Counted from the stretch's first letter, positions 1-9,342 are shown. The stretch is DNA of 44,411 bases from Gammaproteobacteria bacterium (GCA_020354435.1 CP070646.1:3333584-3377994); one strand, 5' to 3'. The notes: generated by a model not told the origin, from the sequence alone. Program-made: numbers and translations.

Positions 1-468
1 GAACAGGCTTGCGACCATGTCGATGACGCCGTTTAATGCGTGATCTCCGCTGATCAGGTGGAGGCTGCAGTCGGCTTCCCTGGCATAGCGGATCGAGTGC
101 TCTACCGGGATGATCTCGTCGGACCAGCCGTGCACGATTTCAATGTGCTTCGCGCGCGAGGGGTATTGCTGTCGTCGGTACCCCGGAATGTAAAGCGCCG
201 GCGCTATCAGGAAGATTGCTTTCGAATCGGCGATTTCCGATGCGACCAGCGAAACGTAGCCGCCCATGCTCGAGCCGGCCAGTACAAAGTCCTCGGTTTC
301 GTCCTGCAGTACGCCAAGCAGTCGCTCGGCCCTGAAGTCGGGATCCATCGAATCCGTGTAGTCGAGCGATTCGACGCTGCAGCCATGGGCCTCGGCGATT
401 CTCGCGAGTCGCGTGATCTTGGTACCCCAGGGGCCGCTTTCCTTGCCGTGGGAAAAGTAAACTTTCAT
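1..468 (-). CDS. alpha/beta hydrolase, partial (C-terminus outside window)
   Basis: Reading leftwards from an ATG at 468, the frame stays open for 156 codons to the window edge, so the C-terminus is missing. The product begins MKVYFSHGKESGPWG, has a nucleophile elbow AGSSMGGY around residue 68, and later HGWSDEIIP (acid-residue loop) and SGDHAL (catalytic His). This is the Ser-Asp-His layout of small YqiA/serine-aminopeptidase-like hydrolases. Substrate unknown; probably a cytosolic esterase-type enzyme, since no signal peptide is seen. It is divergent from the racemase-archease-rtcB operon. Family call is firm, function is not. Confidence 0.8.
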   Translation of the reverse strand, partial: MKVYFSHGKESGPWGTKITRLARIAEAHGCSVESLDYTDSMDPDFRAERLLGVLQDETEDFVLAGSSMGGYVSLVASEIADSKAIFLIAPALYIPGYRRQQYPSRAKHIEIVHGWSDEIIPVEHSIRYAREADCSLHLISGDHALNGVIDMVASLF

Positions 469-576
469 GAGTGTAACCCTGTTGCCAGGTTCAGCTTAAT
501 ATACAGGTCATTGTAAGCACGGCGAAGCAATCTTTGGCGCTAAACGGTCGCTTGCAGCGTAAACGGTTGGGCAAAG

Positions 577-590
577 TTGACGATCGTCAA
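577..590. promoter_or_regulatory. 14-bp perfect palindrome, candidate CRP/FNR-family operator
   Basis: TTGACGATCGTCAA is a perfect palindrome in the divergent intergenic region between the hydrolase (start 468) and the racemase (start 708). It fits the generic TTGA-N6-TCAA pattern bound by FNR/FixK-type regulators. The length and symmetry are seen; the regulator is inferred. Confidence 0.35.
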
Positions 591-707
591 TCAAACAATC
601 GATTCTGCTTATATGATGGTAAAAATACAGGCCAGGCAGAATTCCATGCGAGATATTGTTCGACAGCTAATTCCACGGGTGGGGCTCAGGGGGACCCGGC
701 ACCGGCA

Positions 708-1805
708 ATGACGACGCCCCGCCTGACCATGGATCTCGACCGGATCGAGCACAATGCGCGTACGATCGTCGCTCTTTGCCAGTCGCATGGTATCGAAGTC
801 TGTGGCGTTACCAAGGCGGTCTGTGGCGACCCCGAAGTGGCCAGAGCCATGCAGCGCGGCGGTGTTGCATCGATCGCGGATTCGCGCCTGGAAAACATTC
901 GGCGCTTGCGCGCGGCCGGTATCGACACGGATTTCCTTTCGCTGCGGGTTCCGGCTGTTTCCAGTGTTGAGGCCATCGTCGATTTAACCGACTTCAGTCT
1001 CAATTCGGAACTCGCCGTACTCGAAGCCCTGTCGGCGGCGGCCCAACGCCGCGGCCGGGTGCATGCGGTAGTTCTGATGGTCGACCTCGGGGACCTGCGC
1101 GAGGGTGTCTGGCCGGACGACCTGTTGTCGCTGGCCGAAGCCGCGGCAAAACTCGGTGGCATTCGAATCAAGGGATTGGGTACCAATCTCGCCTGTTTCG
1201 GCGGTGTCGTCCCCACTGCCGAAAACATGAATTACCTGGCAAAGCTGGCAGGCGAAATCGAGCAGGCCCTGGGTCTCGACCTCGATTTAATTTCTGCGAT
1301 CAATTCCAGCGGGCTCGAATTGATCGCCGCGGGCAAGATGCCTGACCGAATTAATCATGCGCGTATCGGCGAGGCCATCCTGCTTGGCCGCGAAACCACC
1401 CAACGCAGGCCCTGGCCCGATACTTTTCAGGATGCCTTTCTGCTGCATGCCGAGATCCTGGAGCTCAAGCGTAAACCATCGCTGCCGCTGGGCCAGCGCA
1501 GTGAAGACGCCTTTGGCGGATTGACCCAGTTCGAGGATCGCGGTGAAGAATTAAGAGCGTTGTTGAACCTGGGACGTCAGGACGTGGATACGGCTGGCCT
1601 CGTGCCTCGTAATCCGGAGGTGGTTATTCTGGGTGCCTCCAGCGACTACCTGGTCGTCGATGTAACCGGCGCGGCAGGATCGATCAGCGTCGGCGATGAG
1701 CTGGACTTCGTACCCAATTACAGTGCCTTGCTGTCGGCGATGACTTCAAAGTATGTGCACAAGGTCCACATGAGATCAGGCAAGCCATTGAGCAAGCAGA
1801 CATGA
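708..1805 (+). CDS. PLP-dependent racemase, alanine/ornithine racemase family
   Basis: The 365-aa protein belongs to the fold-III PLP racemases. The Schiff-base lysine is most likely K36 in GVTKAVCGDPEVA, after the first strand of the TIM barrel. The C-terminal segment (VILGASSDYLVVDVTG, VGDELDFVPNYSALLSAMTS) matches the ornithine/alanine racemase branch rather than classical Alr. It should interconvert L- and D-forms of an amino acid in the cytosol; the substrate cannot be told from sequence. I chose the ATG at 708 because the frame upstream does not resemble the family. The stop overlaps the archease start (ATGA at 1802-1805), so the genes are translationally coupled. The link to RNA repair is unexplained. 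Confidence 0.8.
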   Translation: MTTPRLTMDLDRIEHNARTIVALCQSHGIEVCGVTKAVCGDPEVARAMQRGGVASIADSRLENIRRLRAAGIDTDFLSLRVPAVSSVEAIVDLTDFSLNSELAVLEALSAAAQRRGRVHAVVLMVDLGDLREGVWPDDLLSLAEAAAKLGGIRIKGLGTNLACFGGVVPTAENMNYLAKLAGEIEQALGLDLDLISAINSSGLELIAAGKMPDRINHARIGEAILLGRETTQRRPWPDTFQDAFLLHAEILELKRKPSLPLGQRSEDAFGGLTQFEDRGEELRALLNLGRQDVDTAGLVPRNPEVVILGASSDYLVVDVTGAAGSISVGDELDFVPNYSALLSAMTSKYVHKVHMRSGKPLSKQT

Positions 1806-2221
1806 CAGCCAGGTGGGAACATCTCGATCATGGCGCCGACATTGGCGTCAGGGGTTATGGTGACAGCCTGGAAGATGCTTTCGTCCAGGCAGCGCTGGCA
1901 ATGTCCAGCGTCGTCACCGACCTCGATAAAATCGCCCCTGGAGAATCGATCGCGGTCGAGTGCTGCGCCCCGGAACTCGATTTACTGTTGCTGGACTGGC
2001 TCAATGAAATTGTTTACCAGATGGCCACGCGCAATATGCTGTTTGGCGCTTTTGACGTGCGCATCGATGATCAACATCTGTTCGCGCAGCTGCATGGTGA
2101 GGTGGTCGATCGGGAAAAGCACCGGCCCGCGGTGGAAATCAAGGGCGCCACGTTTACCGAACTCAAGGTTTACCGCGCCGAAAATGGAGAATGGGTTGCG
2201 CAATGCGTTATCGACGTCTAG
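1802..2221 (+). CDS. archease, RtcB activator
   Basis: The 139-aa protein has the archease hallmarks: EHLDHGADIGVRGYGDSLEDAF at the N-terminus, a central LLLDWLNEIVYQM helix, and the terminal KGATFTELKVYRAENGEWVAQCVIDV. In studied systems archease binds metal through acidic residues and speeds guanylylation and multiple turnover of the RNA ligase RtcB. The gene overlaps the racemase by 4 bp and lies 15 bp before rtcB, the expected partner. Length is typical. Very likely cytosolic. Confidence 0.92.
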   Translation: MTARWEHLDHGADIGVRGYGDSLEDAFVQAALAMSSVVTDLDKIAPGESIAVECCAPELDLLLLDWLNEIVYQMATRNMLFGAFDVRIDDQHLFAQLHGEVVDREKHRPAVEIKGATFTELKVYRAENGEWVAQCVIDV

Positions 2222-2236
2222 GCGGGAGGTTAATCG

Positions 2237-3667
2237 ATGAAAATTGATCTGTTCAAGCAACGCGACGACACTACCTGGGAAATCCCGGCCAGCGGTCAAA
2301 TGCGGGTTCCGGCAATTATCTATGCAGATCGCGCGTTGATCGAGGCCATGGATGAGCGGGTTTACCAGCAGATCACCAATGTTGCCACGCTGCCCGGCAT
2401 CGTCGATTTCGCCTATGCCATGCCCGACGCACACTGGGGTTACGGCTTTCCGATCGGCGGCGTCGCGGCCTTCGATGCCGATGAGGGCGGAGTTATCTCG
2501 GCCGGGGGTGTCGGTTTCGATATTTCATGCGGCGTGCGCACGCTGCATACCGGCCTGGCCGCGGATGAAGTCGCGTTGGCCAAGGAGGCGTTGGCGGACG
2601 AGCTTTATCGGCGGGTACCGACCGGGCTCGGCAGTACCGGGTCGATCCATCTCGGGCCCCGGGAAATGGATGCGATGCTCGGCGGCGGCGCGTTATGGGC
2701 GGTTAAGCAGGGTTATGGCCTGGCTGAGGATCTCGAGCGCACCGAAGAGCAGGGATGCATGCGCGGTGCCGATCCTTCGCAAGTGTCGGAAAGGGCACGA
2801 CATCGGCAGCGCAACGAAATGGGAACCCTCGGTTCCGGCAACCATTACCTCGAAGTGCAATACGTCGACCGGATCTACGACGAGCGCATCGCAAAGTTTT
2901 TCAAACTGCGGCAGGGTGATGTGGTGGTGAGTATTCATTGCGGTTCGCGTGGTCTCGGACATCAGATCGGCACCGAGTTCCTGCGTTTAATGGCGACCAG
3001 TGCGAGTCAACACGGCATTTATCTGCCCGATCGTGAACTCGCTTGCGCGCCGATCAAATCGGATATCGGCCAGTCATACCTCGGCGCGATGCGCGCGGGG
3101 ATCAATTGCGCGCTGGCCAACCGGCAGATCATCACCCATCTGACGCGGCAAGCCTTCGAAGCGATTATCCCCGGTACTCAATTGCACCTGCTGTACGATG
3201 TTTCGCATAACACCTGCAAGCTCGAACCGCACAGCCTGGAGGGGCGCAAGCGAAACCTTTACGTCCATCGCAAAGGCGCCACCCGTGCTTTCGGGCCCGG
3301 GCATCCGGAACTGCCGTCGGCGTTGCGTGAAGCCGGTCAGCCGGTGCTGATAGGCGGTTCGATGGGAACCTGCTCCTACATTCTCGCCGGTACGAGCGAG
3401 AGCGAGCAGCGTGCCTTCAGCTCGGCCTGCCACGGTGCCGGTCGCGCGATGAGCCGGCGCCGGGCGAAGCGCCTATGGCGTGGTCGGCAGGTCATTGATG
3501 AACTGCGGCAGCAGGGCATAATCATACGCAGCCCATCGCTGCGGGGCGTTGCCGAGGAGGCGCCGCTGGCATACAAGGATGTCGCCTCGGTCGTGGACGC
3601 GGCAGACCAGGCGGGGCTGGCGCGTAAGGTCGCACGCCTGCGCCCGCTGGTTTGTGTCAAGGGTTAG
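2237..3667 (+). CDS. rtcB: RtcB RNA ligase, archease-dependent type (copy 1)
   Basis: The 476-aa protein is an RtcB-type 3'-phosphate/5'-hydroxyl RNA ligase using GTP and Mn2+. Metal ligands are in place: C98 (DISCGV), N202-H203 (GSGNHY), H234 (SIHCGSRG) and H324 (YDVSHNTC). The histidine that carries GMP is H399 in CHGAGRAMSR. The first four residues sit at nearly the same numbers as in the archaeal enzyme. A GGAGGT-type ribosome site precedes the ATG. Together with archease it makes a self-contained RNA ligation module. No cyclase (RtcA) or RtcR regulator is next to it. A second, clearly different RtcB lies at 35.6-36.8 kb. Confidence 0.95.
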   Translation: MKIDLFKQRDDTTWEIPASGQMRVPAIIYADRALIEAMDERVYQQITNVATLPGIVDFAYAMPDAHWGYGFPIGGVAAFDADEGGVISAGGVGFDISCGVRTLHTGLAADEVALAKEALADELYRRVPTGLGSTGSIHLGPREMDAMLGGGALWAVKQGYGLAEDLERTEEQGCMRGADPSQVSERARHRQRNEMGTLGSGNHYLEVQYVDRIYDERIAKFFKLRQGDVVVSIHCGSRGLGHQIGTEFLRLMATSASQHGIYLPDRELACAPIKSDIGQSYLGAMRAGINCALANRQIITHLTRQAFEAIIPGTQLHLLYDVSHNTCKLEPHSLEGRKRNLYVHRKGATRAFGPGHPELPSALREAGQPVLIGGSMGTCSYILAGTSESEQRAFSSACHGAGRAMSRRRAKRLWRGRQVIDELRQQGIIIRSPSLRGVAEEAPLAYKDVASVVDAADQAGLARKVARLRPLVCVKG

Positions 3668-3725
3668 GAGAAACGGTCGCCTGGGCTAGCGGAAATTACA
3701 ATTCGCCGGCCGCGACCGACAGCGG

Positions 3726-4292
3726 TTAACCGACCGGATGGTGCTTGCCGACGACATGCACCGTGCTGGCCTTTGCGCCCAGCTCGCCTGCTTCTTCGGC
3801 AAACCAGACCTCGTCACCGATCTCGAGCGTATCGAAGTCGCCATCGACGACACTGTTGCGGTGAAAATAAATTTCCCGGCCGTCCGAGCTCAGAATTCGA
3901 CCGAAATCCTGCATCGGAACGATTTCGCTGATTCTTCCGTGGGGCGGTGTTTCGTGCACCTTGATATCGCCGCGCTGTTTGCGGGCGTAGTCTTGCAACT
4001 GGCGCCGAGCGGCCTTGAAGGCGTCACGCACCGCAACGTAGGGGTCTTCGTGTGCGTGATGATCTTTTGGCCCTCGTTTGACGATAATTTCGCCTCGGGG
4101 CACGGTCAAATCGATCCTCACATGGTAAAGCTTGCCCTTGTGATGATGCTTGTGCGGCGACTCCACAATCACCCGGCAAGCCATGACCTTTTCGTAAAAC
4201 TGATCCAGTTTGGCGGCTTTTTCGCGGATGTCCGCTTCCAGCGCTTCGGAGTGAGGGATGTCGCGGAATGTGATTTGCAGGGGCTGTTCCAT
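3726..4292 (-). CDS. HPF/RaiA-family ribosome-associated protein fused to a cold-shock-like domain
   Basis: Of 188 residues, the first ~110 match the hibernation-factor fold (MEQPLQITFRDIPHSEALEADIREK, then HHKGKLYHVRIDLTVPRGEIIVKRGPKDHHAHEDPYVAVRDAF). The last ~65 (GRISEIVPMQDFGRILSSDGREIYFHRNSVV...GDEVWFAEE) look like an OB/cold-shock domain with the FGRI..DGREIYFH RNA-binding strand. The family binds the 30S decoding region and shelters or inactivates ribosomes under stress. The fusion suggests added RNA binding. It ends convergently with rtcB 58 bp away and diverges from the small gene at 4467. Confidence 0.85.
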   Translation of the reverse strand: MEQPLQITFRDIPHSEALEADIREKAAKLDQFYEKVMACRVIVESPHKHHHKGKLYHVRIDLTVPRGEIIVKRGPKDHHAHEDPYVAVRDAFKAARRQLQDYARKQRGDIKVHETPPHGRISEIVPMQDFGRILSSDGREIYFHRNSVVDGDFDTLEIGDEVWFAEEAGELGAKASTVHVVGKHHPVG

Positions 4293-4466
4293 AACGATAT
4301 AAATAGATTCTGTGGTTTAAACGTATATCCCCGATTTTTAAACATGCATAAATCAGGCATCATTAGTTGCACAATTCTTTCGCAAAAACCGGTTCGGCTT
4401 CCTGATGCAGGTCAACAGTTCGGGTTGTGCATGACCCGGTGCCTGTTACGGGAGTAAGCTAAATTA

Positions 4467-4718
4467 ATGTCAATACGGGTCGAATGTCATGCCGGATATC
4501 GCGGCGAAGAATATCCGCGCCGATTTTACCTCGGTGAACGCCGTGTCGAAGCCACCGAGATCCTGGATCGCTGGCTCGATCCCGAGTATCGCTACTTCAA
4601 GCTGCGTGGTGACGATGACGGAGTCTACATACTGCGCCACTCGGTCACCGAAAATAGCTGGGAAATGACCCTCTATAATGGTGGCGCCTGCAAACAGACC
4701 CGGCTGTCTTCAACCTGA
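4467..4718 (+). CDS. small conserved-looking hypothetical protein, 83 aa
   Basis: I do not recognise a family. The 83-aa product is charged and soluble (MSIRVECHAGYRGEEYPRRFYL...EILDRWLDPEYRYFKLRGDDDGVYILRH), with alternating hydrophobic residues suggesting a small beta-rich fold. Codon use matches neighbours. The ATG at 4467 sits behind a GGGAGTAAG ribosome-site-like stretch. It ends 2 bp before the converging stop of the GGDEF-EAL gene. Its position beside the HPF fusion and RtcB is the only functional hint. Confidence 0.65.
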   Translation: MSIRVECHAGYRGEEYPRRFYLGERRVEATEILDRWLDPEYRYFKLRGDDDGVYILRHSVTENSWEMTLYNGGACKQTRLSST

Positions 4719-4720
4719 AG

Positions 4721-6916
4721 TTACCCGCCCGTCAGGCTCGAAGCTCCGGTCGACTGCTGCGCCACGGTGTTCAGAAAATCCCCAACCGCAACCGGCCTGC
4801 AGAACAGATACCCCTGCATGACGTTACAACCCAGCTCCTCGAGGTATTCGGATTGCCGCTCGCTCTCCACACCCTCGGCAATAATGTCGATGCCGAGCCC
4901 TTGCGCCATGCCGACGATGGCCGCGACCAGCGCGGCGCCTTTCTTCGAGTGTTCGATCTCGGAGATGAACGAATAATCGATCTTGACCGTGTGCACGGGT
5001 AGTTCGCGCAGGTAGGAGAGCGACGAGTAGCCGGTGCCGAAGTCGTCGATCGCAATCGAGATGCCCTTGTTAGACAGCACCTGCAGCTTGTGCGTGCTGG
5101 CTTCGATATCGCTCATGAACATGTTTTCCGTAATCTCGATCTCCAGTCGGTCGGGCTGGATGCCGTGTTCGCGCGTCAGCGCCACCAGGCTTTCGGGGAA
5201 TTCCTTGTGGCGAATATCGGAAGCGGACAGGTTGATGCTGACCTTGATGCCGCTGTCAATGAAATCCTGATCACCGAAGAGGTCGGTGGCGACGCGGTGC
5301 AGCACCCATTCGCTCAATTGCTCGATGATGGCCGATTCCTCTGCATGTTCGATGAAGTAACTCGGTTCGACCAGTCCGAACTGGGGATGATTCCAGCGTA
5401 ACAGCGCCTCGACACCGACGATACGTCGCGTTTTCACGTCCAGCTGGGGCTGGTAGAAAATCTCCAGCTCGTCGTTTTTCAGCGCCTTGCGCAGGCCGCT
5501 TTCGATCGAGATCTTTTCCGCGGCGGCGTGCTCGAGCTTGTCGTTATAAAAGATATAACCGTTCTTACCGGTCGCCTTGACCTCGTACATCGCCATATCG
5601 GCATTCTTGATCAGCGTGTTGATATCCTGCGAATCGTCCGGATACACCGAGATACCGATACTGACATTAAGGTAGACTTCCTTGCCGCGCAAAAAAAATG
5701 GCTGCTGCAGGCTTGCGATCAGTTTTTGTGCGACGCTCTCGGCCTGGCCGCGCGTTGTCGGTTGCGGTAGCAGCAGCATGAATTCGTCGCCCCCCAGGCG
5801 GGCCAGCGTGTCGCCGGTTCTGATTTCGTTTTTGAGTCGATCGGCGACCTCGACCAGCAACTGGTCGCCGACCACGTGACCGAAGCTGTCGTTGATCAGC
5901 TTGAAGCGATCGAGGTCGAGAAACATGACGATCAGTGTCTGGCCGGTACGCGTTGCCTGGTTAATCGCGAGTTCGAGCCGGTCGAGCAGCATCGCCCGGT
6001 TCGGCAGCTTGGTCAGCAGGTCGTGGTAGGCCTGGTAGGTAATCAACTTTTCCGCCTGCTTGCGCATCGAGATGTCGCGCGCGACACCGTAGGTGCCCTG
6101 GTAGCTGCTGAGCTTTTTCGGGTCCTTGGAGTCGACCGTGTAAATTCCCATCGAGTTGAGTTCGATCGGGCAGGTCGAGTTCTGGAACGGTTTCGACGAG
6201 TTCGCGGTATTGCATTTAAGCCCGAGTTCGATAGTACGTTTCGTGCGGCTTTCGCGGCGGCGCTCGTTGAACAGATACTCCGCCTTCAGCTTATCCTCGT
6301 CGGCGATGAATTCGCTGTAGTGCCTGCCGATCAGATCGGCGCGTTCGTAGCCGAGCAGTTTTTTGACACTGTTGTTGACGAAGGTGAACTCGCCTTCCAG
6401 ATTGAGGATGTAAATCAGATCGGGCGAATTGTTGACCATGTAGCGGTGCAGCTGCTCGGAATGCTCGAGTCGTTTCTGGATATGCGCCTTTTCTTCCTCG
6501 ATGCGCAGCTTGTGGAGCGCATTGTGAATCGAGTGCTCGAGTTCGTCGAAACTATAGGGCTTGCGGAAGATGTCGTAGGCGCCCAGCCTCACCGCCTCGG
6601 TAACCTTGTTGATCGAGGTTTCACCGCTGATGACAATGACCGTGGTCTCGATCTTTTTTTGCTTGATGAAAGTCAGTACCTGGTCTCCCGACTTGCGCGG
6701 CATGTTGAGATCCAGAATGATCAGGTTGAACTGGCGTTGTTTGATCAGCGAAATCGCTTCGTCGCCATCGGAAGCCTCGGTGATATCGGGCCATTGCCGC
6801 TGCAGCAGCTTGACCAGGCTCTGCCGCGCGGGTATGTCGTCGTCGACCACCAGGAAGGAAGCCGGTTTGTCTTTCTGCTGAGATTTTTCTTCAAAATTAA
6901 TCAGCGAAATTTCCAT
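4721..6916 (-). CDS. response regulator with PAS, GGDEF and EAL domains (c-di-GMP enzyme)
   Basis: The ~731-aa protein has four parts. A receiver domain spans residues 20-135, with phospho-acceptor Asp in LIILDLNMP (about D69) and conserved KPYS lysine. A PAS domain follows at 155-290, then GGDEF at 290-460 with an intact RLGGDEF motif, and EAL at 475-720 with EALLRW, the NLS..D and DDFGTGYSS loops. All catalytic signatures for making and breaking cyclic di-GMP are present, so either or both activities are possible. The ATG at 6916 is preferred over a TTG at 6922. It lies 14 bp after the HDOD-kinase gene, which probably phosphorylates the receiver. No membrane segment seen; cytosolic. Confidence 0.92.
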   Translation of the reverse strand: MEISLINFEEKSQQKDKPASFLVVDDDIPARQSLVKLLQRQWPDITEASDGDEAISLIKQRQFNLIILDLNMPRKSGDQVLTFIKQKKIETTVIVISGETSINKVTEAVRLGAYDIFRKPYSFDELEHSIHNALHKLRIEEEKAHIQKRLEHSEQLHRYMVNNSPDLIYILNLEGEFTFVNNSVKKLLGYERADLIGRHYSEFIADEDKLKAEYLFNERRRESRTKRTIELGLKCNTANSSKPFQNSTCPIELNSMGIYTVDSKDPKKLSSYQGTYGVARDISMRKQAEKLITYQAYHDLLTKLPNRAMLLDRLELAINQATRTGQTLIVMFLDLDRFKLINDSFGHVVGDQLLVEVADRLKNEIRTGDTLARLGGDEFMLLLPQPTTRGQAESVAQKLIASLQQPFFLRGKEVYLNVSIGISVYPDDSQDINTLIKNADMAMYEVKATGKNGYIFYNDKLEHAAAEKISIESGLRKALKNDELEIFYQPQLDVKTRRIVGVEALLRWNHPQFGLVEPSYFIEHAEESAIIEQLSEWVLHRVATDLFGDQDFIDSGIKVSINLSASDIRHKEFPESLVALTREHGIQPDRLEIEITENMFMSDIEASTHKLQVLSNKGISIAIDDFGTGYSSLSYLRELPVHTVKIDYSFISEIEHSKKGAALVAAIVGMAQGLGIDIIAEGVESERQSEYLEELGCNVMQGYLFCRPVAVGDFLNTVAQQSTGASSLTGG

Positions 6917-6930
6917 GAACAAAATACCTG

Positions 6931-9108
6931 TTACTGCTTAATGGATAACGGAATCAGCACTTCGAACAAAGCGCCCCCAACATCGTTTGGCATATACTTG
7001 ATCTGGCCGTTCCAGGCCTTGATAATTTCGCCGACGACCGACAGGCCGAGCCCGCGGCCCGCGCCTTCCTTGGTGGTAAAACCCGGCGAAAAAAGGTTTT
7101 CCAGCGTTTTTGCGTCGATCCCGTGGCCGCGATCGGAAATCGAAAACTGCGCGTAGCGGTTGCCCGCGAGATTGACGAAGTGATGGCTTGACACAATGAT
7201 TGCGGCATCTTTGACCTGCGCTTCGACCGCGTTTTTCACCAGGTTCAGCAGGATCTGGCGGAAAGCGTCCTGCCCGATTTCGAGCTCGGCGTCCTGCTCG
7301 TCGAGCTGCCAGATAATTTGCACCTCCTTGTCTTCGCTGGTGGACATTACGTAGAGCGGTATACAGCCCTCGAGCTCGGCGTTGAGGAATACCGTATCCT
7401 CGCCCGCAACCTCGCCTTCCTTGAAGTTCAGTACGATATTACGGATACGTTGCAGCTCGTTTTTGAGCACGTCGATCTCCTGGCTGCTCTCGCCGGTTTC
7501 CCTGGCATTGCTTTTCAGAATATCGATGTAGTTACCGATCACGCTCAACGGGTTGCTGATTTCGTGGATCAGCTTGTCGATGTCGTTGCGTCCCGTGGCC
7601 TCTGGCCGTTCTTCCTGGACTTCGCCGAGGCTCGCATCCTGGCGTGCCTGCAGCCAGCTATGGGCCAGGTTTTCGAGATAGTTCGTAATGATGTTCGACA
7701 ATTTCTCGAGACGATTCTTTTGCGTCTTGTGGCAGCCGATCACGACCGTGCCGAGCGACTGCTCCTCGTGCATGATGGGCAGGCTTAGCGCGATATCGTG
7801 ATGCAGTCGGCGGATGATCTGGCGATCCGCGATCGGTGATTTTTTCGGCTCCGCCAGGTCCGGCTCGATCCACAGCTCCTTTTTCTCGAGGAAGCTCCTG
7901 ATCATCTGGCTCTTGCTGTTCTTGAGCGAGAATTTGCTCGCCGGACCGCTGTGGGCGACCTGGTGCAGGATCAAATGCTCGGGATCCTGTGGGTCATGGA
8001 ACAGCAGAGCCATGTCGGAAATTGAGAAAAACAGCTGCATTTCGCGGCTGACCTTGAGCAGTAACTGCGCCGGCGCGTCAGGTGCCGTGCGGCGAATTTC
8101 CTCGGGATTGATAACCCTGATCAACGATGCGTCGCGGATCTTGCGAGCGAGCCGGAGGGTTTCCTTTTCGATATCCCGCGACAGGTGATCGTGCGTCAGA
8201 CATCGTGCCCGCGGCAACGAAATGCCGAGGCTTTTGCCAACCTGCGTGACCTTGTCCTTGACGTGCATGTAAATGTCTTTCAGGTCCTTGTTAGTGACGA
8301 GCCTTGATTGCCAGTTGGTGTCGATCTTGCCCTCGGCGCACCAGTGGCGCGCCATCTGACCGGCCTCGGCTACGATCTGGCACAGCAGGTCGCAACCCTC
8401 GAGTTGCTCCTGCTCCTCGTGATGGAAGCGAACCGCGTCGGCGATGGCGGGATTTATGCTCGGCCATTGTTCCATGACGCAGGCGCCAAGCTCGGGATGG
8501 CTTATGCCCCATTTCGAGTTTTCCCGGGCCAGGATTTCGTCTTCGGTATTCTCGCTGAGGATCTTGTGGTATTGCTCGTGATACTTGGCGTCGAACACGA
8601 TCTGGCCAAAATCGTGGAACAGGCCCGCGAGGTAAGCGTCGTGCGGTTTCTCGTAGTTCAGTGCGATTGCGAGATCGCGCGCGAAAACCGCGCAGTAGAG
8701 AGAATCCAGCCAGAAATTGCAGACGAACTGTTTTTGCGTTTCGATCAAACCTGCGAAAAGCTGCTGGATCGCCGTCGTCAGCGCCATGGTTTTGACCAGT
8801 TCGGGCCCGATCAGCGTCACCGCCTGCTCGAGGTCGTTCATCGGCTCCTCGAGTGCAAACGCGGGCGAGTTGATCGCTATGAACAGCTTGCTGGTCAGGG
8901 AAGTATCGATGCTGATGAAAGCGGCCAGCTCGCTGGCCGTGGTGTCAGGGTCGTGGCACAGGTCGAGCAGTTTGCTGAGTATATGCGGGGGACTGGGCAG
9001 CCGAACCAATTCCATTGATTCAAGAACCGATTTGGGCGGGCTGCCTAGTTCATACATTACTTCAATGTTATCGTTATTGGTTAACCGCATTGCCGAAGCG
9101 CCAATCAT
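6931..9108 (-). CDS. HDOD-GAF sensor histidine kinase
   Basis: The 725-aa protein begins with an HDOD domain (residues ~35-240; SPPHILSKLLDL, AGLFHDFGQI). A GAF-like region follows (~355-490). The C-terminal kinase has phospho-acceptor His in LIHEISNPLSVIGNYID, an N box NLVKNAVEA, a G1 box SDRGHGI, and a G2 box GRGLGLSVVGEI. HDOD domains occur in non-catalytic signal regulators. No transmembrane helices are seen, so it should sense a cytosolic signal. It is the first gene of a two-gene unit with the REC-PAS-GGDEF-EAL gene, its likely phosphotransfer partner. Start could be 9108 or the internal ATG at 9090. Confidence 0.9.
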   Translation of the reverse strand: MIGASAMRLTNNDNIEVMYELGSPPKSVLESMELVRLPSPPHILSKLLDLCHDPDTTASELAAFISIDTSLTSKLFIAINSPAFALEEPMNDLEQAVTLIGPELVKTMALTTAIQQLFAGLIETQKQFVCNFWLDSLYCAVFARDLAIALNYEKPHDAYLAGLFHDFGQIVFDAKYHEQYHKILSENTEDEILARENSKWGISHPELGACVMEQWPSINPAIADAVRFHHEEQEQLEGCDLLCQIVAEAGQMARHWCAEGKIDTNWQSRLVTNKDLKDIYMHVKDKVTQVGKSLGISLPRARCLTHDHLSRDIEKETLRLARKIRDASLIRVINPEEIRRTAPDAPAQLLLKVSREMQLFFSISDMALLFHDPQDPEHLILHQVAHSGPASKFSLKNSKSQMIRSFLEKKELWIEPDLAEPKKSPIADRQIIRRLHHDIALSLPIMHEEQSLGTVVIGCHKTQKNRLEKLSNIITNYLENLAHSWLQARQDASLGEVQEERPEATGRNDIDKLIHEISNPLSVIGNYIDILKSNARETGESSQEIDVLKNELQRIRNIVLNFKEGEVAGEDTVFLNAELEGCIPLYVMSTSEDKEVQIIWQLDEQDAELEIGQDAFRQILLNLVKNAVEAQVKDAAIIVSSHHFVNLAGNRYAQFSISDRGHGIDAKTLENLFSPGFTTKEGAGRGLGLSVVGEIIKAWNGQIKYMPNDVGGALFEVLIPLSIKQ

Positions 9109-9342
9109 ACACGAATTTACGGTAAGAGTTTCACCGCTTGTCGGATAGGAGTCAAAAAATTGTCGAGTCGGTCACAATGATTTAACCTTGATCAGAATAA
9201 AGCTGTCGAATTGCCGACGATTTTCCCGGAAAGGCTTGCGGAAACTGAAAAGCACCTTTCGGTCAGGTTTTCCAGGCTGGCGAAAGATGCGATTATACTG
9301 CCGGCGTCATTACAACCAGATTACTGAACCAGGAGGATGCTC

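Noticed and set aside
5876..7156. 426-codon plus-strand frame
   Set aside because: Antisense shadow of the GGDEF-EAL and kinase genes, which have clear domains.
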